DNA from: Vibrio kanaloae
Lineage (GTDB): Bacteria > Pseudomonadota > Gammaproteobacteria > Enterobacterales > Vibrionaceae
Direction of reading: 5' to 3'
Length of the DNA stretch: 64,000 nucleotides
Assembly (NCBI RefSeq): GCF_024347535.1
Contig: NZ_AP025497.1
Coordinates: 434,001 to 498,000, forward strand
Shown here: positions 29,282 to 38,830 of the stretch, piece by piece
Layout: each line of letters opens with the position of its first letter
Position numbering within the stretch: position 1 is the first letter of the stretch
The notes under the pieces: model-generated
What the model saw: the letters and a program-made list of their open reading frames with translations, nothing else
The model's database searches: none
Told to the model about the DNA's origin: nothing
Translations under genes and position numbers: made by a program

Positions 29282-30445
29282 ATGTCTGTGATCAAGATGA
29301 CTGACCTGGAACTTGCAGGTAAACGCGTATTTATTCGTGCTGACCTAAACGTACCAGTAAAAGACGGTAAAGTAACTTCAGATGCACGCATCCTTGCATC
29401 TCTACCAACTATCAAACTTTGCCTAGACGCTGGCGCAAAAGTTATGGTTACTTCTCACCTTGGTCGTCCTACTGAAGGCGAATACAACGAAGAGTTCTCT
29501 CTAGCACCTGTAGTTAACTACCTAAACGACGCACTAGACTGCGATGTTAAGCTAGCGAAAGATTACGTTAACGGCCTAGAGCTAAACGCTGGTGAACTCG
29601 TTGTTCTTGAAAACGTTCGCTTTAACAAAGGCGAGAAGAAAAACGAAGAAGCACTTTCTAAGCAATACGCTGCACTATGTGACATCTTTGTAATGGATGC
29701 ATTCGGTACAGCTCACCGTGCACAAGCTTCTACTCACGGTGTAGGTACTTACGCTCCTGTAGCATGTGCTGGTCCTCTTCTAGCTGCTGAGCTTGAAGCG
29801 CTTGGTAAAGCAATGGACAACCCAGAGCGTCCGCTAGTGGCTATCGTTGGTGGTTCTAAAGTTTCTACTAAACTAACCGTTCTTGAGTCGCTATCTAAAA
29901 TCGCTGACCAACTTGTTGTTGGTGGTGGTATCGCGAACACATTCATCGCTGCTGAAGGCCACAACGTAGGTAAGTCTCTATACGAAGCCGACCTAGTTGA
30001 AACGGCTCAGAAGCTAATGAAAGAGTGTGCTATCCCAGTAGCGACTGACGTTGCATGTGCGAAAGCATTCGACGAAAACGCAGAAGCTGAAATCAAGCAC
30101 GTTTCTGAAGTTCAAGACGACGACATGATCTTCGACCTTGGCCCAGATTCAACTGCAGCACTAGCTGAAATCATCGGTAACGCGAAAACTATCCTTTGGA
30201 ACGGCCCTGTAGGCGTATTCGAATTCAAGAACTTCGAAGCGGGTACTGCTGGTATCTCTAAAGCAATCGCTGAATCTGCAGGTTTCTCTGTAGCAGGTGG
30301 TGGTGACACGCTAGCAGCTATCGACAAGTTCGGTATCAAAGCTGACGTTTCTTACATCTCTACTGGCGGTGGCGCTTTCCTTGAATTCGTTGAAGGTAAA
30401 GTACTTCCTGCAGTAGCAATGCTTGAAGAGCGTGCTAAAGCATAA
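29282..30445 (+). CDS. pgk: Phosphoglycerate kinase
   Basis: Glycolytic transfer of phosphate between 1,3-bisphosphoglycerate and ADP. The 387-residue protein opens [20 protein letters not shown] with GAGG upstream; it has [11 protein letters not shown], the SHLGRPTEG substrate site and the nucleotide-binding [13 protein letters not shown] near the C-terminus. Strong codon bias marks high expression. Followed by a terminator and then fbaA, the widespread epd-pgk-fbaA order. The 150-bp gap after epd suggests an extra promoter. Confidence 0.98.
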   Translation: MSVIKMTDLELAGKRVFIRADLNVPVKDGKVTSDARILASLPTIKLCLDAGAKVMVTSHLGRPTEGEYNEEFSLAPVVNYLNDALDCDVKLAKDYVNGLELNAGELVVLENVRFNKGEKKNEEALSKQYAALCDIFVMDAFGTAHRAQASTHGVGTYAPVACAGPLLAAELEALGKAMDNPERPLVAIVGGSKVSTKLTVLESLSKIADQLVVGGGIANTFIAAEGHNVGKSLYEADLVETAQKLMKECAIPVATDVACAKAFDENAEAEIKHVSEVQDDDMIFDLGPDSTAALAEIIGNAKTILWNGPVGVFEFKNFEAGTAGISKAIAESAGFSVAGGGDTLAAIDKFGIKADVSYISTGGGAFLEFVEGKVLPAVAMLEERAKA

Positions 30446-30454
30446 TTGATTTAG

Positions 30455-30482
30455 AAAGGCGAGATGTGAACCTCGCCTTTTA
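30455..30482 (+). terminator. Terminator/attenuator after pgk
   Basis: AAAGGCGAG/CTCGCCTTT stem with T-run, 9 bp after the pgk stop and 118 bp before fbaA. Partial read-through into fbaA is possible. Confidence 0.8.
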
Positions 30483-30600
30483 ACGTTTGCTGCATATCAC
30501 ACTTTTTTGCTAGAATGGCATAAGTTGTGAGCAAACGATTGCAAGTTTTTGAACTTAAGTTTTTTAATCTTAAAACGATAGAATAAATAGGACTATTTCC

Positions 30601-31677
30601 ATGTCTAAGATCTTCGATTTTGTAAAACCTGGTGTGATTTCTGGCGATGACGTACAGAAAGTATTTGAAGTAGCAAAAGAAAACAAATTTGCTCTTCCTG
30701 CTGTAAACGTTGTTGGTACTGACTCTGTAAACGCAGTACTAGAAGCAGCTGCTAAAGTTAAATCACCAGTAGTTGTTCAGTTCTCTAACGGCGGCGCTGC
30801 ATTCTTCGCAGGTAAAGGCGTTAAACTTGAAGGTCAAGGCGCACAAGTTCTTGGCGCTGTAGCTGGTGCAAAATACGTACACGCTGTAGCTGAAGCTTAC
30901 GGTGTTCCAGTTATCCTGCACACTGACCACGCTGCTAAAAAACTTCTTCCATGGATCGACGGTCTACTAGACGCTGGTGAAGAGTTCTTCGCACAAACTG
31001 GTAAGCCTCTATTCTCTTCTCACATGCTAGACCTTTCTGAAGAGTCTCTAGAAGAGAACATCGAAACATGTGCTAAGTACCTAGAGCGCATGGCTAAAAT
31101 GAACATGACAATCGAGATCGAACTTGGTTGTACTGGTGGTGAAGAAGACGGCGTAGATAACTCTGATATGGACGCATCTGAACTTTACACTTCTCCAGAA
31201 GACGTAGCGTACGCTTATGAGAAACTAATGGAAGTTAGCCCTCGTTTCACTATCGCTGCTTCTTTCGGCAACGTACACGGTGTTTACCAAGCTGGTAACG
31301 TTGTACTGACTCCTACTATCCTACGTGATTCTCAAGCATACTGTTCAGAGAAGTTCGGTATTGCACCTAACGCTCTAAACTTCGTATTCCACGGTGGTTC
31401 TGGCTCTTCTGAAGCAGAAATCCAAGAGTCTATCGGTTACGGTGTTATCAAAATGAACATCGATACTGATACACAGTGGGCGACTTGGGACGGTATCCGT
31501 CAGTACTCTGCTGACAACTTCGATTTCCTACAAGGTCAAATCGGTAACCCAACTGGCGAATCAGCTCCAAACAAGAAGTACTACGATCCACGCGTATGGT
31601 TACGTGCAGGTCAAGCTTCAATGGTTGCTCGTCTAGAGAAAGCATTTGCTGACCTTAATGCTGTAGACGTACTATAA
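30601..31677 (+). CDS. fbaA: Class II fructose-bisphosphate aldolase
   Basis: Zinc-dependent cleavage of fructose-1,6-bisphosphate to the two triose phosphates. The 358-residue protein has the zinc-site LHTDHAAKK, the active-site loop ELGCTGGEEDGVDNSDMD, FGNVHGVY and FVFHGGSGSS, all class IIA signatures. Codon use is highly biased. It ends the epd-pgk-fbaA group and is followed by a strong terminator at 31709-31736. Confidence 0.98.
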   Translation: MSKIFDFVKPGVISGDDVQKVFEVAKENKFALPAVNVVGTDSVNAVLEAAAKVKSPVVVQFSNGGAAFFAGKGVKLEGQGAQVLGAVAGAKYVHAVAEAYGVPVILHTDHAAKKLLPWIDGLLDAGEEFFAQTGKPLFSSHMLDLSEESLEENIETCAKYLERMAKMNMTIEIELGCTGGEEDGVDNSDMDASELYTSPEDVAYAYEKLMEVSPRFTIAASFGNVHGVYQAGNVVLTPTILRDSQAYCSEKFGIAPNALNFVFHGGSGSSEAEIQESIGYGVIKMNIDTDTQWATWDGIRQYSADNFDFLQGQIGNPTGESAPNKKYYDPRVWLRAGQASMVARLEKAFADLNAVDVL

Positions 31678-31708
31678 TTCTTTGAATTAAGTACTCTTTG
31701 AGTTTTAA

Positions 31709-31736
31709 GAAACCCGCTTAATGAGCGGGTTTTTTT
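31709..31736 (+). terminator. Terminator of fbaA
   Basis: AACCCGCT/AGCGGGTT stem and T7, 30 bp after the stop codon. Confidence 0.92.
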
Positions 31737-32054
31737 ATGCCTGATGAAAACTTGTATTAAATATGTGAAAACCCTAGCCTACCGTGCATAAATTTCGTAG
31801 TCTTTTAGTTATCGGTATTTGTGTTTATCGGTAAGTTTTATTTTTCAAAAGCTTGCATAAATATGACTTTGCAATCTGTCAAAGATAGGATATCGTGCCG
31901 AAAAACTGGACTTGGTTCAGTTTATAAAAAGGACTTGGCTTTTATTTACTTTTAACACAATAACTTAACAGGAGTTAAACTGTTTGCTTTGTTGTCTAGT
32001 AAGTTTGGCTTAAGGCAGTTTAGCCCATAGCATATTATATAGAGGATGCACATT
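31737..32054. other. Leader region upstream of mscS
   Basis: About 318 bp between the fbaA terminator and the mscS start, AT-rich, no gene called. A well-formed AGGAG at about 31970 is followed by no ATG or GTG at usual distance. The mscS ribosome site AGAGGA is at 32041-32046. Confidence 0.55.
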
Positions 32055-32921
32055 ATGGCTGATAGTTCGACATCAATTGAAACCCCACTTGTGGACAGCT
32101 TGTCTCACGCAGAGAAGTGGTTAACAAATAATTCAGATCTATTTATCCAATATGGCGTAAATATTATTTCAGCACTGATAATTTTATTTATTGGTAACCT
32201 TGTTGTTAAAGCCGTAGCGAACAGCGTGTCCAAGGTTCTTGAGAAGAAGAAGATGGACCGAGCCGTTGTTGAGTTTATCCACGGTTTAGTTCGTTACTTG
32301 TTGTTTGTTATTGTCTTAATTGCTGCTCTTGGTCGCTTAGGTGTTCAAACTGCATCTGTAGTCGCTGTAATTGGTGCGGCAGGTTTAGCTGTAGGTCTTG
32401 CGCTGCAAGGCTCACTATCTAATTTTGCTGCTGGTGTACTTATCGTTGCGTTCCGTCCATTTAAGTCTGGTGACTATGTGGAAATTGGTGGTGTAGCAGG
32501 TTCGGTTGATTCAATTCAGATCTTCCAAACGGTTCTAACAACGCCAGATAACAAAATGGTAGTGGTGCCAAATGGTAGCGTTATCGGTAGCCCAATTACA
32601 AACTACTCTCGTCATAATACTCGTCGTATTGATTTGATGATTGGTGTTTCTTACAATGCTGATCTTCAGAAGACAAAAGCACTACTGACTAAGATCTGTG
32701 AATCTGATGAACGTATATTAAAAACGCCAGGTGTGAAAGTTGGTGTCCATACGCTAGCTGATTCTTCAGTAAACTTTGTAGTTCGTCCATGGGTTAAAAC
32801 TGCAGAGTATTGGGATGTTTACTTCGACCTGATGCAAGAAATCAAAGAAGGCTTGGATAAAGAAGGTATCGAAATTCCATTCCCGCAAATGGATGTACAC
32901 ATGAATAAAGTAGAAGCTTAA
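32055..32921 (+). CDS. mscS: Small-conductance mechanosensitive channel
   Basis: Homoheptameric inner-membrane channel that opens under membrane tension to release solutes on osmotic downshock. The 288-residue protein has three helices in the first 130 residues; TM3 (VVAVIGAAGLAVGLALQGSL) has the Gly/Ala packing and ends in LSNFAAGVLIV. The cytoplasmic vestibule starts with FRPFKSGDYVEIGG. The ATG at 32055 has AGAGGA eight bases upstream; an earlier in-frame ATG overlaps that site. The position between fbaA and argO matches the E. coli yggB locus. Confidence 0.95.
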   Translation: MADSSTSIETPLVDSLSHAEKWLTNNSDLFIQYGVNIISALIILFIGNLVVKAVANSVSKVLEKKKMDRAVVEFIHGLVRYLLFVIVLIAALGRLGVQTASVVAVIGAAGLAVGLALQGSLSNFAAGVLIVAFRPFKSGDYVEIGGVAGSVDSIQIFQTVLTTPDNKMVVVPNGSVIGSPITNYSRHNTRRIDLMIGVSYNADLQKTKALLTKICESDERILKTPGVKVGVHTLADSSVNFVVRPWVKTAEYWDVYFDLMQEIKEGLDKEGIEIPFPQMDVHMNKVEA

Positions 32922-32959
32922 TTTCTAGTTAGTTTTTTATAGCTATAAGCTTTTATAAG

Positions 32960-32993
32960 GAAAGGCGGATAACTTAGGTTATCCGCCTTTTTT
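32960..32993 (+). terminator. Terminator of mscS
   Basis: A 13-bp stem AAAGGCGGATAAC/GTTATCCGCCTTT with T-run, convergent with the small membrane gene next door. Confidence 0.92.
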
Positions 32994-33023
32994 GTGGGTT
33001 CTCAATATTAACCCTTCTACTCG

Positions 33024-33269
33024 TTAATCGTTCTTATCGTTTACTGCCTTAATGCTCAGCTTTCTTTTTTGATTAGACATCGGCCACAATGATGTTTTCA
33101 ACATCGCATATAAGGGCTTCCTTACTTCTTGCCCTCCCAAAATCGCCAATAAACATAAACCGTTGGGAATCAGAATTATCATCAGTAGTGGTCGAAGTAG
33201 GTAAGAGAAGCAAAAGATCGTGGGCAGAAAAATCAGTACTTGTCCCAGTCGGTTTAAAATATTCATCAT
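33024..33269 (-). CDS. Small membrane protein of unknown function
   Basis: An 81-residue protein starting MMNILNRLGQVLIFLPTIFC, with GGAG about ten bases upstream of the first ATG. The first 45 residues form two hydrophobic helices (LGQVLIFLPTIFCFSYLL, PLLMIILIPNGLCLLAIL); the remainder is basic and likely cytoplasmic. I do not recognise a family. It is divergent from a TetR regulator, and two palindromes of identical core lie in the spacer, so it is probably the regulator's target. A longer frame running through those palindromes is not supported. Function unknown. Confidence 0.72.
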   Translation of the reverse strand: MMNILNRLGQVLIFLPTIFCFSYLLRPLLMIILIPNGLCLLAILGGQEVRKPLYAMLKTSLWPMSNQKRKLSIKAVNDKND

Positions 33270-33291
33270 GTCCGTATCTCCAAAATTATAT

Positions 33292-33303
33292 TGAGCATGC
33301 TCA
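33292..33303. promoter_or_regulatory. Putative TetR operator, site 1
   Basis: Perfect 12-bp palindrome TGAGCATGCTCA, 23 bp upstream of the small membrane gene. It shares the TGAGC-N2-GCTCA core with site 2, centre-to-centre 22 bp. Confidence 0.65.
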
Positions 33304-33310
33304 TTTTTAT

Positions 33311-33328
33311 AATTGAGCGCGCTCAATT
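33311..33328. promoter_or_regulatory. Putative TetR operator, site 2
   Basis: Perfect 18-bp palindrome AATTGAGCGCGCTCAATT in the divergent spacer, 58 bp before the TetR start. Two turns of helix separate it from site 1, fitting side-by-side binding of two dimers on one face of the DNA. Confidence 0.72.
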
Positions 33329-33385
33329 TGTCAAATTAAAGCACTAAGAGTATGATCAAGCTTGATTTGAGAAGGGTGTATTTTC

Positions 33386-33907
33386 GTGAGTAAGAGAGAG
33401 ATAACGAAACAGAAGATCTTAGCGTCTGCTTGGGAGTTGTTTAGGGAGAATGGTTATGACAACACCACAACTCGTCAGATCGCTCGTCACGCGAGTGTGG
33501 CTGATGGCACGGTGTTTAGTCATTTTGAAACCAAGTTGACGATTCTGCGAGAAGGGATGCTATCGCAGTTGGAAAAGATTGGTCAGGAAGTGTTAGCCAC
33601 TGAGCAAGATAAGTGTACTGTGGATGTTGGGATCTCGCTGATTGAACGCTACTACCGCTATTATTTTGATAATGTTGAGTTAAGTCGAGCGTTACTCAAA
33701 GAGGTCATTTGGGATCTAGACTATTACCGCACCTTTGATCAGGCACTCTTTCAGACGGTTAATGTCGGTGTATCTATTTCTGAAAAAATGCCATTGATTA
33801 TTGATAGCTATTTCATGACCTTGATAAAGCACTTGAGCCAGTCTGAACCAAGCCTTGAAGCTGCGCTGAGTGAACTGAACAATAAAATTCGAGTCATTCT
33901 AGAGTAG
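33386..33907 (+). CDS. TetR/AcrR-family transcriptional regulator
   Basis: A 173-residue TetR-type repressor. The N-terminal helix-turn-helix is clear: ITKQKILASAWELFRENGYD, then TTRQIARHASVADGTVFSHF (about residues 28-47). The C-terminal ligand-binding part is short and not assignable. It starts with GTG, preceded by GAAGGG nine bases upstream. Divergent from a small membrane protein gene with two palindromic sites between them, so it probably represses that gene and itself. The ligand is unknown. Convergent with argO. Confidence 0.88.
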   Translation: MSKREITKQKILASAWELFRENGYDNTTTRQIARHASVADGTVFSHFETKLTILREGMLSQLEKIGQEVLATEQDKCTVDVGISLIERYYRYYFDNVELSRALLKEVIWDLDYYRTFDQALFQTVNVGVSISEKMPLIIDSYFMTLIKHLSQSEPSLEAALSELNNKIRVILE

Positions 33908-33966
33908 CTTCATTATATTATTGGGTCACTTACGGCATGTCTGGCTTGGTCGGTAATCTCGGTTCT

Positions 33967-34605
33967 TTAAGCGGTTAACCAGTACTGTTCAATCAGCCCA
34001 TTAACGAGCACAAGTGCAATGGCAAACATTATGGTTGCGACTGCGATATCGATACCTTTCTTAACATTCGGTTTAGATAGCGTTGGACCTAGCTTTGCTG
34101 CGCCCAATGACAAAGAGTAAAACCAAACGAACGAAGCCAAGATAGTCCCCATAGCAAAAGCAATTCTGTCGTTACCTTCAAACTGCCCGCCAATCGAACC
34201 AAGAATCACTACGGTATCCAAATAGAGGTGTGGGTTTAATACGGTAACCGCCAATGCACCCAAAATAACGGTGCGCTTACCACGAGCCAGTATCTCCCCT
34301 TTTGACTCCTCGTTTGAGGGCGCTTTAAAGGCACTGCGTAGCGACAACAAACCATACACGGTTAGAAAAGCGATACCGCCTAACGTTACTGAGGTGAGTA
34401 GCAACTCGTTTTGCGACAAAATCGCACCGCCACCAAAAATACCCAATGAGATAAACAGAGTGTCGAGCAGGCTACAAATTGTCGCAGTGGTTAAATGATG
34501 GTTGCGCTTTATCCCTTGATTTAAGACGTACGCATTTTGAGCGCCAATAGGGATAATCATGCTTGCCCCTAGACCAAAACCTTGTAATAAAACCCAAAAA
34601 CTCAT
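33967..34605 (-). CDS. argO: Arginine/lysine exporter ArgO (LysE family)
   Basis: A LysE-superfamily inner-membrane exporter of basic amino acids, 212 residues with about six helices. The opening MSFWVLLQGFGLGASMIIPI runs into GAQNAYVLNQG, the classic LysE/ArgO signature, and LNPHLYLDTVV is a second one. GGAGG six bases upstream sets the start. It is divergent from argP, whose E. coli homologue activates argO in response to arginine. The locus fbaA-mscS-argO-argP-yggE-rpiA resembles the E. coli arrangement. Confidence 0.93.
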   Translation of the reverse strand: MSFWVLLQGFGLGASMIIPIGAQNAYVLNQGIKRNHHLTTATICSLLDTLFISLGIFGGGAILSQNELLLTSVTLGGIAFLTVYGLLSLRSAFKAPSNEESKGEILARGKRTVILGALAVTVLNPHLYLDTVVILGSIGGQFEGNDRIAFAMGTILASFVWFYSLSLGAAKLGPTLSKPNVKKGIDIAVATIMFAIALVLVNGLIEQYWLTA

Positions 34606-34747
34606 TTTAACCTCCACTGATTTAACGATATTTACGTGCTATATGGCGAAGATACTCTGACTTTTTAAATAAGTATAATTAATGATTTTAATCTATTATT
34701 AGAGTTGCTAATGTTATGTTGAGTTAGCTCAAAAAGGAAGCAAATTG

Positions 34748-35644
34748 ATGCGTGGATTGGATTATAAGTGGATAGAAGCACTGGATGCTGTGGTGAAACA
34801 ACGGAGCTTCGAAAGGGCTGCGGAGCAGTTATATATCTCCCAGTCTGCGGTGTCTCAACGTATCAAACAACTGGAAAAGTGGCTAGCTCAACCTGCTTTG
34901 GTGAGAGAAAACCCGCCAAGGCCAACCCCTGCGGGTAAAAAGTTATTGGGTTTGTATCGCCGGGTTCGTTTGTTAGAGCACGAATTTGTCCCTGAATTAA
35001 TGAATGAAGATGGTCATCATCCTCTGTCTATATCGATAGCAACCAACGCAGATAGTTTGGCGACATGGCTGTTACCAGCATTATCGGATGTGATGAGGTC
35101 TCGCCAAGTGGAACTGAACCTCGCGATTCATGGTGAGGCGAGAACCATTGATAAGATAAAAAGCGGTGAGGTTGCCGGCGCGATCAGTTTGGAGTCTCAA
35201 GCGATTCCAGGCTGCAGTGCTGATTATCTTGGCAGAATGGATTATGTATGTGTGGCGAGCCCTGACTTCCATCAGCGCTATTTTTCTGAGGGCGTAAACT
35301 ACGCTACATTAAGCAAGGCACCAGCGGTCTCTTATGACCAATACGATGACCTGCATAAGAAGTTTCTGCATGACCATTTTAACGTACCAAGAGACAGTGT
35401 GATCAATCATACAGTAGGTAGCTCAGAAGCGTTTGTGCGTTTGGCTTTATCAGGTGTTGCCTACTGTTTGATCCCTCGATTGCAGATCATTGATGAGTTA
35501 GAGTCTGGGGCATTGATTGATATCACGCCTGGTTTTCTGCTGTCTTATCGCATCTACTGGCACCACTGGCAGTTAGAAAGTGGGGTGCTCAAAGAGATAT
35601 CTCAAGCGATATTAAGTTATGCTCACAACCACTTGTCTCAGTAA
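34748..35644 (+). CDS. argP: LysR-family regulator ArgP (IciA)
   Basis: A 298-residue LysR-type regulator with the ArgP N-terminus [21 protein letters not shown], helix-turn-helix [18 protein letters not shown] and effector domain ([18 protein letters not shown]). In E. coli ArgP activates argO with arginine bound and represses it with lysine; it was also named IciA. The divergent argO supports the call. An in-frame TTG three bases upstream is a less likely start; GGAAG precedes the ATG at good distance. Confidence 0.95.
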   Translation: MRGLDYKWIEALDAVVKQRSFERAAEQLYISQSAVSQRIKQLEKWLAQPALVRENPPRPTPAGKKLLGLYRRVRLLEHEFVPELMNEDGHHPLSISIATNADSLATWLLPALSDVMRSRQVELNLAIHGEARTIDKIKSGEVAGAISLESQAIPGCSADYLGRMDYVCVASPDFHQRYFSEGVNYATLSKAPAVSYDQYDDLHKKFLHDHFNVPRDSVINHTVGSSEAFVRLALSGVAYCLIPRLQIIDELESGALIDITPGFLLSYRIYWHHWQLESGVLKEISQAILSYAHNHLSQ

Positions 35645-35754
35645 TCTGTCGATTTTTTCATCGTCAATGTTCTGTTAGAAATGAGATGTTAGGATTGGCT
35701 AAACGACAAATTGCTCTATGATGAAAGTACATTTGCTTAGCACAGGTCTACCTA

Positions 35755-36468
35755 ATGAAGTTTGCACCAAAGATGTTAGTAACGTCTCTTACTCTTACTG
35801 CAGCGTTGAGTGCTGTGAGTTTTCCATCATTGGCAAACTCTCCCTCTTTTCCGCATATTTCAACGACGGGCTATGGTGAAGTAGTTGCGACACCTAATAT
35901 GGCAACATTTTCTGTTAGAGTCGTAGAATCGACGATGACGGCTGAACAGGCAAAAAAAACCGTTGATAAAGTTGTAACGGGTTTCCTCAACAAGCTGCAT
36001 CACGCAGGCGTCAAGGAAGAGAGTGTACACAGCTCTAATCTCTATCTGTCTCCTCAGTACCATTACCCTAAAGATGGCAAGCCTGAGCTAGTTGGCTATA
36101 GAGCTTCACGTAACGTGACGGTTCAAGTGAACGATTTAGCTAACTTAAATGAGTACATGGATATTGCTATTGGGCAGGGTATTAATCAGATCGATAATAT
36201 TCAGCTTCAGGTTCGTGACGAAGCTAAGTACCAAGAACAAGCGCGCTTAGAAGCAATTAAAGATGCAAGGTTGAAAGCTAAGTCGCTAGCGAGTGGTTTT
36301 GAACGTGAGTTAGGTGATGTATGGCGTGTAGATTACAACGCACAATCTTCTCAGCCCGTGCTAATGCGCTCAATGGCGATGGATGCGAGAACAGAGTCGA
36401 ACTCTTATGAAGATTCAACGATCACTATCCGCGATCGTGTTAATGTGATCTATCAACTAGAAGAATAG
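35755..36468 (+). CDS. yggE: SIMPL-domain periplasmic protein YggE
   Basis: A 237-residue exported protein (signal peptide to about residue 27, PSLA-NS) with one SIMPL/DUF541 domain: ISTTGYGEVVATPNMATFSV at the start and RDRVNVIYQLEE at the end. E. coli YggE forms ring oligomers and has been tied to lowering oxidative stress, but its molecular activity is not known. It lies next to argP, as in E. coli. It is convergent with serA, with a shared terminator. Confidence 0.92.
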   Translation: MKFAPKMLVTSLTLTAALSAVSFPSLANSPSFPHISTTGYGEVVATPNMATFSVRVVESTMTAEQAKKTVDKVVTGFLNKLHHAGVKEESVHSSNLYLSPQYHYPKDGKPELVGYRASRNVTVQVNDLANLNEYMDIAIGQGINQIDNIQLQVRDEAKYQEQARLEAIKDARLKAKSLASGFERELGDVWRVDYNAQSSQPVLMRSMAMDARTESNSYEDSTITIRDRVNVIYQLEE

Positions 36469-36531
36469 GGAACACACATCTGAGAGGTATTAGATCACTA
36501 TGATCTAATTACCTACGATAGGCCAAATACT

Positions 36532-36561
36532 AAAAAGGCTCTCATTATGAGAGCCTTTTTA
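36532..36561. terminator. Bidirectional terminator between yggE and serA
   Basis: AAAAAGGCTCTCAT/ATGAGAGCCTTTTT perfect hairpin between convergent genes. A second, U-tract-free hairpin lies just upstream at 36485-36514. Confidence 0.92.
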
Positions 36562-36581
36562 CTAATTATCGAGTTTGATGA

Positions 36582-37811
36582 TTAGTGAAGTAGACGAGCG
36601 CGGATTGTGCCTTCGATCTCTTTCAGTTTAGCCAGTGCTTCTTCTGAACGATTTGCTTCTACATCAATAACCACATAACCCATATCTGCCGCCGTCTGTA
36701 AGTACTGACCTGCGATGTTGATGCCTTCTTCTGCGAAGATGGTGTTGATCTGAGTTAGAATGCCAGGACGGTTTTCGTGGATATGGAGCAAGCGAGACGT
36801 TCCAGTATGCAATGGCAGTGATACTTCTGGGAAGTTAACACTTGATAGCGTTGAGCCGTTATCAGAGTATTTCGCTAGCTTACCTGCTACTTCTACACCA
36901 ATATTCTCTTGTGCTTCTTGTGTTGAACCACCTACGTGAGGAGTCAAGATGACATTGTCGAACTGCATTAATGGAGACTCAAATGGGTCTGCATTGGTTT
37001 TTGGTTCTGTTGGGAAAACGTCGATCGCTGCACCAGCAAGGTGACCAGAATCTAGAGCACCACACAGAGCAGGGATATCAACCACAGTGCCACGTGCCGC
37101 ATTAATAAAGATAGAGCCAGGCTTCATTCGCTCGAACTCTTCTTTCCCCATCATGTTCTTAGTTTCTTTGGTTTCAGGTATGTGCAAAGAGATCACGTCG
37201 CACTTGTTTAGCAATTCAGTCATGGTATGAACTTGCGTTGCGTTACCCAAAGACAGTTTGTTCTCGATGTCATAGAAGTAAACTCGCATCCCAAGATTTT
37301 CCGCAATAATACCCAGTTGAGTACCAATGTGACCGTAGCCAATAATACCTAAACGCTTACCACGAGCTTCGTAAGAGTTATCTGCACTCTTCTTCCAAAT
37401 GCCACGGTGAGCGAGAGCGTTCTTTTCTGGGATACCACGTAATAGTAATAAAATCTGACCAAGAACCAATTCAGCAACACTTCGTGTATTTGAGAATGGC
37501 GCATTGAATACAGGAATACCGCGCTTCGCCGCAGCTTGAAGGTTTACTTGGTTTGTACCGATACAGAAGCAGCCGACAGCAACAAGCTTTTCAGCCGCAT
37601 CAATAACTTCTTGAGAGATGTTTGTGCGAGAACGAATACCAATGAAGTGAACATCTTTAACAGCCTCAAGAAGCTCATCTTCTGGTAATGAGCCTTTATG
37701 ATACTCAATATTGGTATAACCAGCGGCTTGCAGTACTTCTACAGAAGAAGGGTGAAGACCTTCTAGAAGTAGAATTTTTATTTTGTCTTTTTCCAGTGAA
37801 ACTTTGGCCAT
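36582..37811 (-). CDS. serA: D-3-phosphoglycerate dehydrogenase
   Basis: First step of serine synthesis, NAD-linked oxidation of 3-phosphoglycerate. The 409-residue protein begins MAKVSLEKDKIKILLLEGLH with AAGGA upstream; a longer frame adds 11 unsupported residues. It has the dinucleotide-binding GIIGYGHIGTQLG, the substrate-binding GCFCIGTNQVNL region, the catalytic LTPHVGGST, and a C-terminal ACT domain (HENRPGILTQINTIF) that gives serine feedback control. Order serA-rpiA is common to E. coli and Vibrio. Confidence 0.97.
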   Translation of the reverse strand: MAKVSLEKDKIKILLLEGLHPSSVEVLQAAGYTNIEYHKGSLPEDELLEAVKDVHFIGIRSRTNISQEVIDAAEKLVAVGCFCIGTNQVNLQAAAKRGIPVFNAPFSNTRSVAELVLGQILLLLRGIPEKNALAHRGIWKKSADNSYEARGKRLGIIGYGHIGTQLGIIAENLGMRVYFYDIENKLSLGNATQVHTMTELLNKCDVISLHIPETKETKNMMGKEEFERMKPGSIFINAARGTVVDIPALCGALDSGHLAGAAIDVFPTEPKTNADPFESPLMQFDNVILTPHVGGSTQEAQENIGVEVAGKLAKYSDNGSTLSSVNFPEVSLPLHTGTSRLLHIHENRPGILTQINTIFAEEGINIAGQYLQTAADMGYVVIDVEANRSEEALAKLKEIEGTIRARLLH

Positions 37812-38006
37812 TGTTCTCGTCCTTAAAGTGGAAAGGTGGGGCAAATGCGGCGCACGTGCAACAAAATGGCTGAGAGGGGAACTAATTCACCATTTTGTCA
37901 GGAGACAAACGTTTTCCTTGTGCGTCTTCTGAACAATAAAGTAACAAAAAAAAAATGTTTTGGGTAAGAAAATTACGGAATAAGACATAATTTTACGGGT
38001 ACAAAG

Positions 38007-38033
38007 CAAAAAAACGGCGCCCTTGGGCACCGT
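38007..38033 (-). terminator. Terminator of rpiA
   Basis: On the minus strand ACGG-x-GCCC/GGGC-x-CCGT stem followed by T7, 38 bp after the rpiA stop, so serA is transcribed from its own promoter. Confidence 0.85.
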
Positions 38034-38071
38034 ATGTAATGAAGTAACAGAAAAACTCAATCTCTTGGTAT

Positions 38072-38728
38072 TTATTCTTCTATTTTTGCACCTTCAGGCG
38101 TGCCAGTGATCACCACATCTGCGCCGCGGTGAGCAAACAGACCAACTGTAACTACACCAGCGATAGCATTGATATTATCTTCTAATTGTTTTGGGTTTTC
38201 GATCGCCATGCCGTACACGTCTAGGATCATGTTACCGTTATCTGTTGTGCAACCGTCGCGGTAAACTGGGTCACCACCAAGTTTCACTAGCTCGCGAGCT
38301 ACGTATGAGCGTGCCATTGGAATAACTTCAACAGGAAGAGGGAATTTGCCCAAAACATCAACCGCTTTCGTGCCATCTACGATACAAATAAACTTGTCTG
38401 AGATAGCCGCTACGATTTTTTCACGAGTCAAAGCAGCACCGCCGCCTTTGATCATGTCGCGTGAAGCGTTAATTTCATCTGCACCATCAACGTAAACGTC
38501 TAGTTTGAATACGTCATTACACTCAAATACTTTGATTTCTAGCGCTTCTAGTTTTTCAGTAGAGGCTACAGAGCTTGAAACCGCACCTTTGATTTTGTCT
38601 TTCATTGTGCCAAGTGCGTCGATGAAGTGATTTACTGTTGAGCCAGTACCTACACCGACAATGCTGCCTTCTTCAACATATTGAAGTGCTGCCCAGCCAG
38701 CCGCTTTTTTCATTTCATCTTGAGTCAT
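38072..38728 (-). CDS. rpiA: Ribose-5-phosphate isomerase A
   Basis: Interconverts ribose-5-phosphate and ribulose-5-phosphate. The 218-residue protein has [15 protein letters not shown], the substrate-binding YVDGADEIN, and the catalytic region [11 protein letters not shown], with [13 protein letters not shown] at the end. Located between serA and fau. Its upstream region has a two-copy 15-bp repeat (TTGARGTTAACGTTT) at 38777 and 38797. Confidence 0.97.
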   Translation of the reverse strand: MTQDEMKKAAGWAALQYVEEGSIVGVGTGSTVNHFIDALGTMKDKIKGAVSSSVASTEKLEALEIKVFECNDVFKLDVYVDGADEINASRDMIKGGGAALTREKIVAAISDKFICIVDGTKAVDVLGKFPLPVEVIPMARSYVARELVKLGGDPVYRDGCTTDNGNMILDVYGMAIENPKQLEDNINAIAGVVTVGLFAHRGADVVITGTPEGAKIEE

Positions 38729-38776
38729 GCCATTCTCCTGAATAAGGTCTTGCGCTTTGAATTAATCGTTCGCGTA

Positions 38777-38811
38777 TTGAAGTTAACGTTTATATCTTGA
38801 GGTTAACGTTT
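38777..38811. repeat. Two-copy direct repeat upstream of rpiA
   Basis: TTGAAGTTAACGTTT and TTGAGGTTAACGTTT, 20 bp apart, each containing the palindrome GTTAAC. They lie about 50-80 bp ahead of the rpiA start and may be binding sites or a slippage duplication. Confidence 0.75.
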
Positions 38812-38830
38812 GCGGCGCGATTATAGCGCT

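Noticed and set aside
31970..32030. A leader peptide behind the AGGAG site upstream of mscS
   Set aside because: The only possible starts are CTG or TTG and the frames are very short; no attenuator structure follows.
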